The notes beneath the pieces were generated by a model. The model searched no databases. It saw nothing but the letters and a program-made list of their open reading frames with translations, and had not been told where the DNA came from. From positions 34,716 through 98,715 of the forward strand of contig NZ_FQWY01000004.1 of assembly GCF_900129805.1 (NCBI RefSeq): a DNA stretch of 64,000 nucleotides, given 5' to 3'. Made by a program: the position numbers and the translations under genes. This document shows, piece after piece, positions 55,273 through 64,000 of this stretch. Within the stretch, counting starts at the first letter, position 1. Every line of letters begins with the position of its first letter. The DNA is from Thermosyntropha lipolytica DSM 11003. GTDB lineage: Bacteria; Bacillota; Syntrophomonadia; Syntrophomonadales; Syntrophomonadaceae.

Positions 55273-56019
55273 GTGCGGATAACAATAACCATGCATTCTG
55301 ATCGGGACATAATTCTGCCGGTTCATTATCACCATATTTTGCAGGGATTTTTATATACCCACATATCCGACCGGGATTACCGGGAGTTTTTGCACCAGGA
55401 AGGGTTCGGCTGTGGAAAAAGAAAATTCAAGCTTTTTACTTTTTCGCGACTGCAAGGAACATTCAAATTGGACCAGGATAAAAACTACATAACTTTCAAA
55501 TCACCTGTAGATATAACCGTTGCTTCTCCCCTGGAACCTTTTATAACCGACCTGGCCGAGACCTTGATGAAATCGGATGAGCTTTATCTGGGCAGCAACC
55601 GCCTGCAATTAAAATCGATAAATGTACATAAACCGGTAGTTTTTAAAGAAAAAATGCGCATAAAGATGATGTCACCTGTAGTTGCCCATACGACGGAAGA
55701 GATAAATGGCAAAAGAAGGACTACTTACTTTTCGCCCTGGGATGTGCCTTTTGACAGCCTGATTTTAAGCAATCTTAATAAAAAATACTGGATTTTAAAG
55801 GGAAAATACCCGGAAGGAGATTTAAAGGTGGTACCCTGCGATAGTCATAAGGATAAATTTTTAAAGATAATACGGTACAAAAACTTTATCATCAAAGGCT
55901 ACCTGGGAAATTACTATCTGGTAGGTGATCCTGAGCTGATGGAAATAGCTTATTACACCGGACTTGGGGCCAAAAACTCCCAGGGGTTTGGGTGTTTTGA
56001 GGTAGAGGGGGTAAGATAA
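55273..56019 (+). CDS. cas6: CRISPR crRNA endonuclease Cas6
   Basis: The 248-aa protein starts at GTG 55273 behind GAGGATGATGG. It has PVHYHHILQGFLY near the N-terminus and the glycine-rich C-terminal loop GLGAKNSQGFGCFEV that defines Cas6. It cuts the repeat RNA to give crRNAs with an 8-nt 5' handle. It is the first gene of the cas operon; cas8b begins 2 bp after its stop. Confidence 0.93.
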   Translation: MRITITMHSDRDIILPVHYHHILQGFLYTHISDRDYREFLHQEGFGCGKRKFKLFTFSRLQGTFKLDQDKNYITFKSPVDITVASPLEPFITDLAETLMKSDELYLGSNRLQLKSINVHKPVVFKEKMRIKMMSPVVAHTTEEINGKRRTTYFSPWDVPFDSLILSNLNKKYWILKGKYPEGDLKVVPCDSHKDKFLKIIRYKNFIIKGYLGNYYLVGDPELMEIAYYTGLGAKNSQGFGCFEVEGVR

Positions 56020-56021
56020 AG

Positions 56022-57971
56022 GTGCTGGAAAGCATAATTGAACTGGGAGGAAAAGTTTTAAGCCAAAAAGAGGGTTTAGATGCCCTTATTCAGGAAGTTC
56101 CGCTGGAAAGCAGAAAAGGAGAAAAGAAACATGTATGTAAGATTATTTTTGATACCAGAAATAAAATCTTTGATGTTGATGTCAATGAGGAAATAGATGA
56201 GAACACGGTAAAAAAGTATTTGCATGTGGGTTCAGCTGATGGTTCCAATTCTCCTCAATGGTATATCACTTCTAAAGGCAGCAGCTATATTTTAAGTGAA
56301 CTCTTTCCTAATTTAAAGGAACAGGGTCTTTTTGCGGATATAGTAGATGATATCTTAACTAACTTTTACTGGAAATCAGAGGAGAGTCTGGGGCACAGAA
56401 AGTACAATTATATGCTTGATATTAAAAAATTAGGTATAAGTGAAAAAACTATGGAAGCTTTAAAACAGGAAGCCTTAAAAGAAAATAAGCCGGGGAAAAA
56501 GCTTTTGGATCTGGTAGGAAAAGAGTTTGAAAAGTGGATAGCTGACAAAAAAGGATGCAAAAAGGATGATATAGGCTTATACACTGTTATAGTAAATGAT
56601 TTGGTACTTGTTGAGGATAAAGATTATCAGGCAAAGGTTTTGGAATCTAAAAAGCCCAAGGGGGCTGCTGGGGGGAAGAAAAAAGGAAGTAAAAGCTCCA
56701 AAAGTGAGCAGAATCTACAGTGCAATGTATGCGGCAGTTTTCAGAATATAAGCTCGGATTTGAACAAAATGAAAATTAAATATTTTACTACCAATCAGGA
56801 AATTTTTAAAGGAAGCCTCAAAAGTTATGAAAAAAGCCTGAATCTTTGCAGTAGTTGCATAGAAAAGCTGCAAGCAGGCGAAATATTTGTCCAGCAGAAT
56901 CTGGGAGTAAATATTGCCGGATTTGATGTACTGGTAATACCCAATCTGATATATGGTTCAGGAGTAGAATATGAAGAGATGAAAAATTTAACGCGGGAGA
57001 TTATTAATACTGTTAATATGTCAAAGAGCATAGATGCCTTAACGGATTTTCGTCAGCAGCTAGATTTGTTGAAGGAATTTGACGACATTATTTACCTTTT
57101 AGATTTTGTTTTTATCCGGAGGTCAAATGCAGCTACCAAAATATTAAGGCTAATAAAAGATGTAAAACCTTCTTTCTTTGAACTTCTGGAAAAAGCAGTA
57201 GATGAATTAAAGGAAATGGCAGCCAGACATATCAGTATTTACAACTATCGGGGAGGGCTTAACAGTGTCTACTATCTGACGCCGGTAAGATTCAAAAGCG
57301 GAGATAATTCCAGTTTCCGTGATCTACTGGCCCTTTATGATGCCCTGTTTTTAGGGAGACAGGTGGATGAGAAACACATAATATCCAACCTGGTTAAAGG
57401 CTGTCGGATAATCTTTCATGCGCAGGAAGGATACAATATCAAAACTAGCCGGGATAATCTGCATTACTTTATTCTCGATGGTATTTTTTTTACCAAATTT
57501 CTAGAAAAAATGGGATGTATGAAAGGTGGTGAGAAGGTGAGTTACAGCAGTTTAGGCCTGCCTGATAATTTATGCAGTTTTATGGAAGAAATGGGATATG
57601 ACCAGATGCAGGGGGCTATGTTTCTTTTAGGCTACCTGGTAGGGGAAGTAGGCAATGCTCAATATCGGCGTTATTCCGAAAGCGGAGGTGATGGTACTTA
57701 TAAGCCGGTTCTTAATAAGATCAACTTTAACGGCATAGATAAAAATAAGCTTATCAGGCTGCGTTCCGAAATCCTTAACAAACTGAGGCAGGAAAAGATC
57801 CTGCAGTATAACGAAAAAATCTATGCTGCCTGTGTGCAGCTGATGGATCGAAATATAAACAACTGGAAGCTCAATAAGGATGAGAACCTTTTCTATCTCT
57901 TATCCGGCTATGCTTATGCTACCACGGCACCGATGAAAAAGAAAGGAGAGGAAAATAGTGATAAACAATAG
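56022..57971 (+). CDS. cas8b: Cascade large subunit Cas8b (Csh1/TM1802-like)
   Basis: The 649-aa product starts at GTG 56022. A Lys/Ser/Gly-rich linker (about 208-228) precedes a four-cysteine zinc finger, CNVCGSF (about 231) and CSSCIEKL (about 275), as in Csh1/TM1802 large subunits. The rest is poorly conserved, which is normal for this family. It should recognise the PAM and recruit Cas3. Assignment rests mainly on position between cas6 and cas7 and on the zinc finger. The end overlaps cas7. Confidence 0.85.
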   Translation: MLESIIELGGKVLSQKEGLDALIQEVPLESRKGEKKHVCKIIFDTRNKIFDVDVNEEIDENTVKKYLHVGSADGSNSPQWYITSKGSSYILSELFPNLKEQGLFADIVDDILTNFYWKSEESLGHRKYNYMLDIKKLGISEKTMEALKQEALKENKPGKKLLDLVGKEFEKWIADKKGCKKDDIGLYTVIVNDLVLVEDKDYQAKVLESKKPKGAAGGKKKGSKSSKSEQNLQCNVCGSFQNISSDLNKMKIKYFTTNQEIFKGSLKSYEKSLNLCSSCIEKLQAGEIFVQQNLGVNIAGFDVLVIPNLIYGSGVEYEEMKNLTREIINTVNMSKSIDALTDFRQQLDLLKEFDDIIYLLDFVFIRRSNAATKILRLIKDVKPSFFELLEKAVDELKEMAARHISIYNYRGGLNSVYYLTPVRFKSGDNSSFRDLLALYDALFLGRQVDEKHIISNLVKGCRIIFHAQEGYNIKTSRDNLHYFILDGIFFTKFLEKMGCMKGGEKVSYSSLGLPDNLCSFMEEMGYDQMQGAMFLLGYLVGEVGNAQYRRYSESGGDGTYKPVLNKINFNGIDKNKLIRLRSEILNKLRQEKILQYNEKIYAACVQLMDRNINNWKLNKDENLFYLLSGYAYATTAPMKKKGEENSDKQ

Positions 57972-58833
57972 CTTGATGCTTTACCTTTATGATGCTAAAC
58001 TTACCAATCCTAATGGAGACCCTGATGAAGAAAACCGCCCGCGCATGGATTATGAAAGGAGCATAAACCTGGTTTCCGATTTGCGCCTTAAAAGATATAT
58101 AAGGGATTATTTGCTGGATAAAGGTTATGAGCTTTATGTGCAGAAGATAGGAGATAGATCAGTTACCGCCGAAGAAAGGGTTAAAGATTTAAAGGATGCT
58201 AATGATGAGGAAATATTTAAAAAATTTATCGATATCCGGCTTTTCGGAGCTACTGTTCCGGTTAAGAATGACAATAAATCTTTTATTGGACCGGTACAGT
58301 TCAACTGGGGATATTCTCTGAACAAAGTAGAGCTTTTAGAAGCCAGCATTACTTCTACCTTTGCCAGCAAGGAAAAGAATCAACAAGGGGCTATGGGCAA
58401 GGATTATCGGGTAAAATATTCTTTTATCGCTTTTTCGGGGGTAATAAGCGGCAAAAGGGCGGAGTATGTCAAGCTGACCGATGAGGATATTGCCTTGCTG
58501 GATGAGGCTATGAAAAAGGCTATTCCTTTGCAGGCTACCCGCAGCAAGATAGGACAGACTCCCCGGCTTTATTTAAGGGTAGAATTTAAGGATAACCAGA
58601 CTATGCTCAATGATCTGCGGGGCTACATAAAGCTGGCAGGAGAAGAAGAGAGCCTGCGCTCTATTGAAGAATGCGCTCTGGAATGCGGAAGGCTTAAAGC
58701 TTACCTTGATCAGAATAAAGACTTGATTGCTAAAGTTTACTATTTTAAAGATGATGAGCTTAGACTGCTTGTAGATGGAAAAGCCTGCAGTATCCTTGAT
58801 GTTCTGGCCGGGCTGCAGGTTAAAGAATTATAG
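57958..58833 (+). CDS. cas7: Cascade backbone protein Cas7 (Csh2 family)
   Basis: GTG 57958 after AAAGGAGAGG overlaps the cas8b end by 14 bp. The 291-aa protein has the hallmark NPNGDPDEENRPRMD near the N-terminus, the RAMP fold motif of Cas7/Csh2, and SLNKVELLEASITSTFASKEK. Several copies polymerise along the crRNA spacer. Confidence 0.95.
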   Translation: MINNSLMLYLYDAKLTNPNGDPDEENRPRMDYERSINLVSDLRLKRYIRDYLLDKGYELYVQKIGDRSVTAEERVKDLKDANDEEIFKKFIDIRLFGATVPVKNDNKSFIGPVQFNWGYSLNKVELLEASITSTFASKEKNQQGAMGKDYRVKYSFIAFSGVISGKRAEYVKLTDEDIALLDEAMKKAIPLQATRSKIGQTPRLYLRVEFKDNQTMLNDLRGYIKLAGEEESLRSIEECALECGRLKAYLDQNKDLIAKVYYFKDDELRLLVDGKACSILDVLAGLQVKEL

Positions 58834-58852
58834 ATTTAAGGGATGATTAACT

Positions 58853-59605
58853 ATGAGGGTGATTATTTTTGATCTGAAAGGACCTATGGCTCACTTTCGC
58901 AAGATATATACCAATTCTTCCTCGCTCAGTTATTCTATTCCTCCCCGCACCACTCTGGCCGGGATAATTGCTGCTGTTTTAGGATGGGAAAGGGACTCTT
59001 ATTATGAAAAAATGCATTCGGAAATGGTAGGCCTGGCAGTGCGCAAGATAAACCCTACCCGCAAAATAATGCAGACATTGAATTATATAAAAGCTACCAG
59101 CCCTTCGCATTTGGCCAATTTTTCCGAAGGACATAGCCAGATACCTTTTGAGATAATATGCGGGGAGCCGGAAGTAAGGTACCGTGTTTATTTTCGTACT
59201 GAAGATGAGGAAGTGTATGAAAAAACAAAAAACGCCTTAAAAAGTGGACGTTCAGTTTTCCCTATCTATCTGGGAGCTGCTCCTTTCAGCGGGGTCTGGG
59301 AATGGATAGGGGAAGGAGAACTGGAAAAAGATGTGAGCCAGGAAGTTAAGGATATATTTACCCCGATAGATGTGAACTTGATTGCCAAAATCGTATGGCA
59401 GGAGATGCAAAAAGATTCCATGCTGGTTAAAGACAGGATGCCGGTTGATTTTACCCAAGAAAGGTATCCGCTAAATACGAAAAGCTATCTCTATGATGAT
59501 AAAGGAGGAAGCATAAAGTTAAAACTCAAGGAAGAAGCCTTATGCTTTAAGGTTAGTTATAAAGATAAAGAGCAGGAAACATGCGAACATATTTTGTTTT
59601 ACTAG
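58853..59605 (+). CDS. cas5: Cascade subunit Cas5 (type I-B)
   Basis: This 250-aa protein begins MRVIIFDLKGPMAHFRKIYTN and has SYSIPPRTTLAGIIAAVLGW, the Cas5 N-terminal signature. It binds the crRNA 5' handle. AAGGGATGATT precedes the ATG. Confidence 0.94.
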   Translation: MRVIIFDLKGPMAHFRKIYTNSSSLSYSIPPRTTLAGIIAAVLGWERDSYYEKMHSEMVGLAVRKINPTRKIMQTLNYIKATSPSHLANFSEGHSQIPFEIICGEPEVRYRVYFRTEDEEVYEKTKNALKSGRSVFPIYLGAAPFSGVWEWIGEGELEKDVSQEVKDIFTPIDVNLIAKIVWQEMQKDSMLVKDRMPVDFTQERYPLNTKSYLYDDKGGSIKLKLKEEALCFKVSYKDKEQETCEHILFY

Positions 59606-59623
59606 TACCGGGAAGGTGAAAAT

Positions 59624-61975
59624 ATGGAATTTTATTCCCATCCTGATAAGAAACTGGTGCAGCATCTCTGTGAAGTAAGGGATTGGGCGATTGCGTATTG
59701 TCCGGAAAAATATAAGGAAATAGTAGAGGTTACTTCTCTAAGTCATGATTTTGGCAAATTTACCAGCTATTTTCAGGAATATCTTTTTTTAAAGAAGAAG
59801 AATGACCAGCTTCATCACCATGGTTTTATATCTGCACTTTTCGGTGCTTTTTGGGCTTTAAGAAAATGGGGGGATGATTCCTTTTTCCCCCTTGTTGTTT
59901 ATAGTGCTATTCACCATCATCACGGCAACTTGACTTCGTATGGCGAAATTTTACCCAACACCGTATCTGATTTTGGAGAAAATATTAAACGAAAACTGAA
60001 ACAGGCTTACCAGCAGATAGAGGATATAAAAAACCATTTCGATGATGTTAAGCAAGATGTGGCAGAAATTATACCAGAAGATATCCTGGATGATTTTGTT
60101 CTCCGCTTTTCACCGGATAATTACCTGAAATCCTTGCTGAAAATAAATCATCAGTTCCGGGTGCGCAATAAGTGGAAAACAGAGGAAAGCTATTTTTTAC
60201 ACCAATTCGTTTATTCTTCCCTGATCGCTGCGGATAAATTAAGTGCAGCCAGTATTTATGGCATAGAACCGGCTTTTGTGGAGTATGAGGAATGTCTTAA
60301 AGCCAGAGCAAAAATTTTGCCTGCCAGTTCCGCAAATGATATAAGTAATATCCGTAATGAAATATTTGCTAAAGTGCAGCAGAATATGGAAAAGAACTGG
60401 AGTAAGGGAAAAATTTTTACCTTAACCAGCCCTACCGGTTCAGGCAAAACCCTGACCGGTTTTTGTGCCGCCAATATGCTAAATCAGTTCCTGGGTGGAG
60501 GACGGCAGATTATATACATACTCCCTTTTACTTCTATTATTGACCAGAATTATAATGTCATTGAGAAATTGCTGCATGCAACTTCTAGAAAAGATGATAT
60601 TTCTTATCTCTTAAAACATCACCACCTGAGCAGTGACGAAATAATAGGCGAAGATGAAGATTACAGTGCGGCCGATTGGAAACTTATTATGGAAAACTGG
60701 CCTTCGGGAGTGGTGGTTACTACCTTTGTTCAGTTTTTTGAAAGCATTATAAGCCACCGCAACCGGATGCTTAAAAAACTGCACCGGCTGAAGAAGGCAA
60801 TTATACTCATCGATGAAATTCAGGCTTTAGATTTTGCCTACTATAAACTGGTAGAGTATGTACTCAGTATGCTCTGCCAGTATTATGATGCCCGGGTTAT
60901 ACTCATGACAGCTACCAGGCCTTTTCTATTTGCCGGGGATGAAACCTTGCCGGCAATTGAGCTTCTGCCCGAATATCCGGATTATTATAGATACTTTAAC
61001 CGTACAGTTTTAAATATAGTTCAGGATAAAATGCCGGTAAAGCAAATGGTGGAAAAATTCAGCACCTTATTGAGTGAAGATTTATCCTGTCTGGTAGTGC
61101 TCAACACCATAAATTCTTCTCTGGAGGCTTATAAAGAAATAAAAACCATGCTGGAAGAAAGAAATATCAATAAGCCTCTGTTTTATTTATCGACTAATCT
61201 AGTTCCTGTACACAGAAGGCAAAGGATAGAGGAGATTAAAGAAAGAATGCAGAGAGGGGAAAAAGTTATACTAGTATCTACCCAGGTAGTAGAAGCCGGA
61301 GTAGATCTGGATTTTGATATAGTCATACGCGATTTTGCTCCCTTAGATTCTATAATCCAGTGTGCGGGAAGATGCAACCGCTCTGGCATGCAGTATATGG
61401 AGAAAAAGGGAGAAGTTTATCTAATATGCGATCTGGTAGATGATAATGGCCATTCCTATTCTTACCGCATTTACGGTAAAACTAACCTCAACCTTACTAA
61501 AGAGATTCTGGAAGGGTATGCCAAAATTGAAGAGAGGGATTATCTAACTATAATTGAGAAATATTATTCTCTACTGAAAGAGAATAAGAGCAGTCAAACT
61601 TCTAATGATTTGATTCAAAATATGAGGGATTTTGCCATAAAAGACGGCATTGCCAGGTTTTCCCTGATAAAAAATAATCCCGGCTATATAGATGTTCTTT
61701 TCCGCTTAAATGAAGAAGCGGAAAATGCCTATCAGGAATTTTTTGAAGTTATAAAAATAAAGGATAGGGGAGTAAAAGCGGAAAAATATCTGCGAATATC
61801 TTCTATTTTGAGCAGGTATACCATATCTATGCCGGTTAAATATGCCGGGTATTTTGAGAAAAAACCTCTAGGAGATGGCTTTTTCTTTTCTCTGCCTCCG
61901 GAAGGATGCCGGGATTATTATGATGAAAATGTGGGATTCTTGCGGGATAAAGAAGATGAAGCTATCTTCTGCTGA
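59624..61975 (+). CDS. cas3: CRISPR helicase-nuclease Cas3
   Basis: The 783-aa fusion has an N-terminal HD nuclease (H41-D42 in SHDFGKF; HHHGN around 105) and a superfamily 2 helicase: SPTGSGKT (about 270), DEIQ box (D397), MTATRP and QCAGRCNRSG (motif VI). It is a single HD-helicase protein, complete in motifs. Cascade recruits it to nick and unwind target DNA. The stop overlaps the first candidate start of cas4. Confidence 0.96.
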   Translation: MEFYSHPDKKLVQHLCEVRDWAIAYCPEKYKEIVEVTSLSHDFGKFTSYFQEYLFLKKKNDQLHHHGFISALFGAFWALRKWGDDSFFPLVVYSAIHHHHGNLTSYGEILPNTVSDFGENIKRKLKQAYQQIEDIKNHFDDVKQDVAEIIPEDILDDFVLRFSPDNYLKSLLKINHQFRVRNKWKTEESYFLHQFVYSSLIAADKLSAASIYGIEPAFVEYEECLKARAKILPASSANDISNIRNEIFAKVQQNMEKNWSKGKIFTLTSPTGSGKTLTGFCAANMLNQFLGGGRQIIYILPFTSIIDQNYNVIEKLLHATSRKDDISYLLKHHHLSSDEIIGEDEDYSAADWKLIMENWPSGVVVTTFVQFFESIISHRNRMLKKLHRLKKAIILIDEIQALDFAYYKLVEYVLSMLCQYYDARVILMTATRPFLFAGDETLPAIELLPEYPDYYRYFNRTVLNIVQDKMPVKQMVEKFSTLLSEDLSCLVVLNTINSSLEAYKEIKTMLEERNINKPLFYLSTNLVPVHRRQRIEEIKERMQRGEKVILVSTQVVEAGVDLDFDIVIRDFAPLDSIIQCAGRCNRSGMQYMEKKGEVYLICDLVDDNGHSYSYRIYGKTNLNLTKEILEGYAKIEERDYLTIIEKYYSLLKENKSSQTSNDLIQNMRDFAIKDGIARFSLIKNNPGYIDVLFRLNEEAENAYQEFFEVIKIKDRGVKAEKYLRISSILSRYTISMPVKYAGYFEKKPLGDGFFFSLPPEGCRDYYDENVGFLRDKEDEAIFC

Positions 61976-61995
61976 TGGAAAAAGAAGGGATGTAT

Positions 61996-62493
61996 ATGGA
62001 TTTTTATGTAACAGGAACCCTTATATGGTATTATTATATATGTAAAAGGCAGGTTTGGCTGCTGGCTCATGGTATGGAGGCTGACCAGGAAGATGAGAAT
62101 ATAAGGATAGGAAGGCTTATTGGAGAAACCAGTTATGAAAGGGAAAAGAAAGAAATAGATATAGCTACTGGTAAATTTGATGTAATGCGCAGGGAAGGAG
62201 AAAACCTGGTGGTGGGGGAGATAAAAAAATCTTCCCGTTTTGTAGAAAGTGCCGGCAAACAGCTTCTTTTTTACCTTTACCAGCTGAAAACCATGGGCAT
62301 AGAAGCTAAAGGAGAGCTTTTAATTCCGGAAGAGCGAAAAAAATTCCTGTTTACCTTAGATGAGGAGAGTGAAAAAGAAATAAAAAAAGCGATTAAAGAA
62401 ATAGAAAAGATAGTTTTCTCTCCTCTCCCTCCTCCGGCGGTTAAGAATAAATATTGCGGCAGGTGTGCCTATGCCGAGTTTTGCTGGGCCTAG
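61996..62493 (+). CDS. cas4: CRISPR adaptation nuclease Cas4
   Basis: ATG 61996 is six bases after AGAAGGG; ATG 61975, overlapping the cas3 stop, is the alternative. The 165-aa protein has the Fe-S ligands C16, C154, C157 and C163 and the RecB-type core D62, E75, K77 (in VVGEIKKS). It processes prespacers and selects those with a PAM for Cas1-Cas2. Confidence 0.93.
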   Translation: MDFYVTGTLIWYYYICKRQVWLLAHGMEADQEDENIRIGRLIGETSYEREKKEIDIATGKFDVMRREGENLVVGEIKKSSRFVESAGKQLLFYLYQLKTMGIEAKGELLIPEERKKFLFTLDEESEKEIKKAIKEIEKIVFSPLPPPAVKNKYCGRCAYAEFCWA

Positions 62494-62511
62494 TCAAAAG
62501 CAGGTGGTAAG

Positions 62512-63504
62512 ATGAAAAAAACAGTTTATGTATTCAATGACGGGGAATTTAAGCGTAAAGATAATACGGTCTATTTCGAGACTGAGGAAGGGAAAAAATA
62601 CCTTCCCGTAGAAGACTTGAAAGAGATCTATGTTTTCGGCGAAGTAAGCTTAAATAAAAGGTTTTTGGAGTTTATCTCCCAGAAAGAAATAATCCTTCAT
62701 TTTTTTAACCATCACGGCTACTATACCGGAAGTTACTATCCCCGCGAACACCTGAATTCTGGTTTTATGATCTTAAAACAGGCTGAGTTTTATCTGGATG
62801 CCGAAAAGAGGATAAAGCTGGCGCGGGAGTTTGTAAGAGGAGCAGCACAAAACATGCTGGCTGTTTTGCGGTATTACCATAACCGGGGCAAAGATCTGGA
62901 AAAGGTAATCGAACACATAAAAGAACTGACTTTAAGCATTGATAACTGCTGCACAACCGAAGCCTTGATGGCAATAGAAGGGAACATAAGAGAAACTTAT
63001 TACGAAGCCTTTAACTTAATAATCGACAAGCCTGATTTCACCTTCAGCGGCCGCAGCCGCAGGCCCCCCAGGGACCGGATAAATGCCCTTATAAGTTTTG
63101 GCAATACCATACTTTATACTGCAGTTTTAAGTGAAATCTACAAAACCCATCTGGACCCGCGCATAGGTTATCTGCATACCACTAACTTTCGCAGATTTAC
63201 CTTAAACCTGGATGTGGCAGAAATATTTAAGCCTATCCTGGTTGATCGTCTGATTTTCAGCCTGCTTGGGCGCAATATGCTCAAATCTTCCCACTTCGAA
63301 AGCAAACTGGACGGCATTCTGCTTAATGAAACAGGCCGCAAACTATTTTTGCAGGAATGGGAAGAAAAAATAAAAACTACTATAAAACATAGAGAACTGG
63401 GCAGAGAAGTTTCTTATCGAAGGCTTATCCGAATGGAGCTTTACAAGCTGGAAAAACACCTGATAGGGGAAAAAGAATATGAACCCTTCGTTTCGCGCTG
63501 GTAG
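62512..63504 (+). CDS. cas1: CRISPR integrase Cas1 (type I-B)
   Basis: The 330-aa protein has the metal-binding triad E156 (AIEGNIRETYYEAF), H222 (LHTTNFRRFTL) and D234 (LDVAEIFKP). It integrates spacers with Cas2. AGGTGG precedes ATG 62512. Its full motifs suggest functional adaptation. Confidence 0.96.
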   Translation: MKKTVYVFNDGEFKRKDNTVYFETEEGKKYLPVEDLKEIYVFGEVSLNKRFLEFISQKEIILHFFNHHGYYTGSYYPREHLNSGFMILKQAEFYLDAEKRIKLAREFVRGAAQNMLAVLRYYHNRGKDLEKVIEHIKELTLSIDNCCTTEALMAIEGNIRETYYEAFNLIIDKPDFTFSGRSRRPPRDRINALISFGNTILYTAVLSEIYKTHLDPRIGYLHTTNFRRFTLNLDVAEIFKPILVDRLIFSLLGRNMLKSSHFESKLDGILLNETGRKLFLQEWEEKIKTTIKHRELGREVSYRRLIRMELYKLEKHLIGEKEYEPFVSRW

Positions 63505-63518
63505 GAAGTGGATTAGAG

Positions 63519-63782
63519 ATGTTTGTCATAATGGTTTATGATGTAGGGGAAAAAAGAGTGGGCAAAGTTTTAAAAATCTCCCGCAAATACCTGTACTGGG
63601 TGCAAAATTCTGTTCTGGAAGGAGAAATAAGCGAGAGCAACTTGCGCAAACTGAAATACGAATTAGAAAGAGTAATAGATGAAGAACATGATTCCATAAT
63701 ATTTTATACCTTCCGCACCACCAGGTATTATCAGCGCGAAATAATGGGAATAAAAAAAGGCGGCGAGGATAATTTCCTCTAG
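63519..63782 (+). CDS. cas2: CRISPR adaptation protein Cas2
   Basis: The 87-aa protein begins MFVIMVYDVGEKRVGKVLK with the conserved D8 of the ferredoxin-like Cas2 fold, and contains YWVQNSVLEGEI. It forms the structural core of the Cas1-Cas2 integrase. It ends the cas operon, 185 bp before the first repeat. Confidence 0.96.
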   Translation: MFVIMVYDVGEKRVGKVLKISRKYLYWVQNSVLEGEISESNLRKLKYELERVIDEEHDSIIFYTFRTTRYYQREIMGIKKGGEDNFL

Positions 63783-63803
63783 TAAAAAACAAAAATAACC
63801 AAA

Positions 63804-63869
63804 GGCAAAAATGTCGTCGACCTCCAGTAATGTAAAAACCCCCGGGGGTCGACGACATTATTATTTGCC
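63804..63869. repeat. Large inverted repeat in the CRISPR leader
   Basis: AATGTCGTCGACCTCC (63810-63825) pairs with GGGGGTCGACGACATT (63844-63859) over 16 bp with one G-T pair. An outer GGCAAA/TTTGCC pair (63804-63809, 63864-63869) extends it, with a 4-nt bulge on the right. It lies just after cas2 and before the array promoter. It could terminate cas transcription or serve as an adaptation signal. Confidence 0.9.
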
Positions 63870-63877
63870 GAAAAATC

Positions 63878-63906
63878 TTGACACTAAGAAGTTTTGCAAG
63901 TAAAAT
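63878..63906 (+). promoter_or_regulatory. CRISPR array promoter in the leader
   Basis: A consensus -35 TTGACA (63878-63883), a 17-bp spacer and TAAAAT (63901-63906) lie 62 bp before the first repeat. This would start pre-crRNA near 63913, leaving about 55 nt of leader RNA. Confidence 0.88.
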
Positions 63907-63967
63907 TAGGAAAAAATGAGTTAATGCGATTTACTTAAGAAGCCTTATTTTATGGTGATTTTAATTT

Positions 63968-63997
63968 GTTTTTAGCCTACCTATGAGGAATTGAAAC
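63968..63997 (+). CRISPR. First repeat of a type I-B CRISPR array (array continues off window)
   Basis: The 30-bp unit starts GTTTTTAGCCTACC and ends GAGGAATTGAAAC, the ending typical of I-B repeats. Only this repeat and 3 bases of the first spacer are visible. Identification rests on the repeat sequence, its 3' end and position downstream of cas2 and leader. Confidence 0.9.
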
Positions 63998-64000
63998 ATG

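Noticed and set aside
1..64000. tRNA, rRNA, prophage or intact insertion sequence
   Set aside because: No tRNA cloverleaf, rRNA segment, phage structural gene or complete transposase was seen in the parts examined.

Overview
The window looks like a chromosome segment of an anaerobic, low-to-moderate GC Firmicute of the class Clostridia. Support: a ylm/sepF/divIVA division cluster, a T-box-controlled ileS, MurT/GatD, DUF711 beside an ACT-domain protein, a YteA-type zinc-finger protein, YlmC/YmxH-type PRC-barrel, TTG/GTG starts behind strong Shine-Dalgarno sites, and a Clostridia-type I-B CRISPR operon. A Syntrophomonas-like organism would fit, but the genus is inference.

Region 1 (1-7.0 kb) is an accessory island. 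It holds the N-terminus of an Rpn-family nuclease cut by the window edge, a diverged tandem repeat with an orphan terminator, an unrecognised 348-aa protein with an extremely acidic tail, a free-standing 142-aa copy of the McrB N-terminal domain, then McrB (AAA+ GTPase) and McrC (PD-(D/E)XK nuclease). A DUF3298/RsiV-like membrane protein faces them, and a relic of a second Rpn gene follows.

Region 2 (7.4-17.5 kb) has a transglutaminase-like protein and then a phosphate regulon: PhoB/PhoR, an AMP-forming long-chain acyl-CoA ligase, and pstS-pstC-pstA-pstB-phoU. Six-base TTTACA-type boxes at 11-bp spacing precede phoB, pstS and pstC and look like PhoP/PhoB boxes.

Region 3 (17.6-31.6 kb) is housekeeping: zapA, polX, yetF-like, NIF3-like, a long U32 protein, mutS2, a class A penicillin-binding protein, tyrS, a small unknown protein, and a flgG-flgJ flagellar rod pair with a possible structured leader RNA.

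Region 4 (31.8-40.3 kb) is the ylm-type division cluster: PRC-barrel protein, nrdR, pgeF, a second PhoB-like regulator with a soluble kinase, yggS, sepF, proC, yggT, a second U32 protein where ylmH often sits, divIVA and yggU.

Region 5 (40.3-55.0 kb) holds an EamA transporter, a polar amino-acid ABC transporter, nth, T-box-ileS, ACT protein, DUF711, DUF5665, YteA-like, a GT4 glycosyltransferase, murT-gatD and a MATE exporter.

Region 6 (55.3-64 kb) is a complete type I-B CRISPR-Cas operon (cas6-cas8b-cas7-cas5-cas3-cas4-cas1-cas2), a leader with a large inverted repeat and a consensus promoter, and the first 30-bp repeat, which ends 3 bp before the window edge.

All calls come from reading the sequence; no database search was run.
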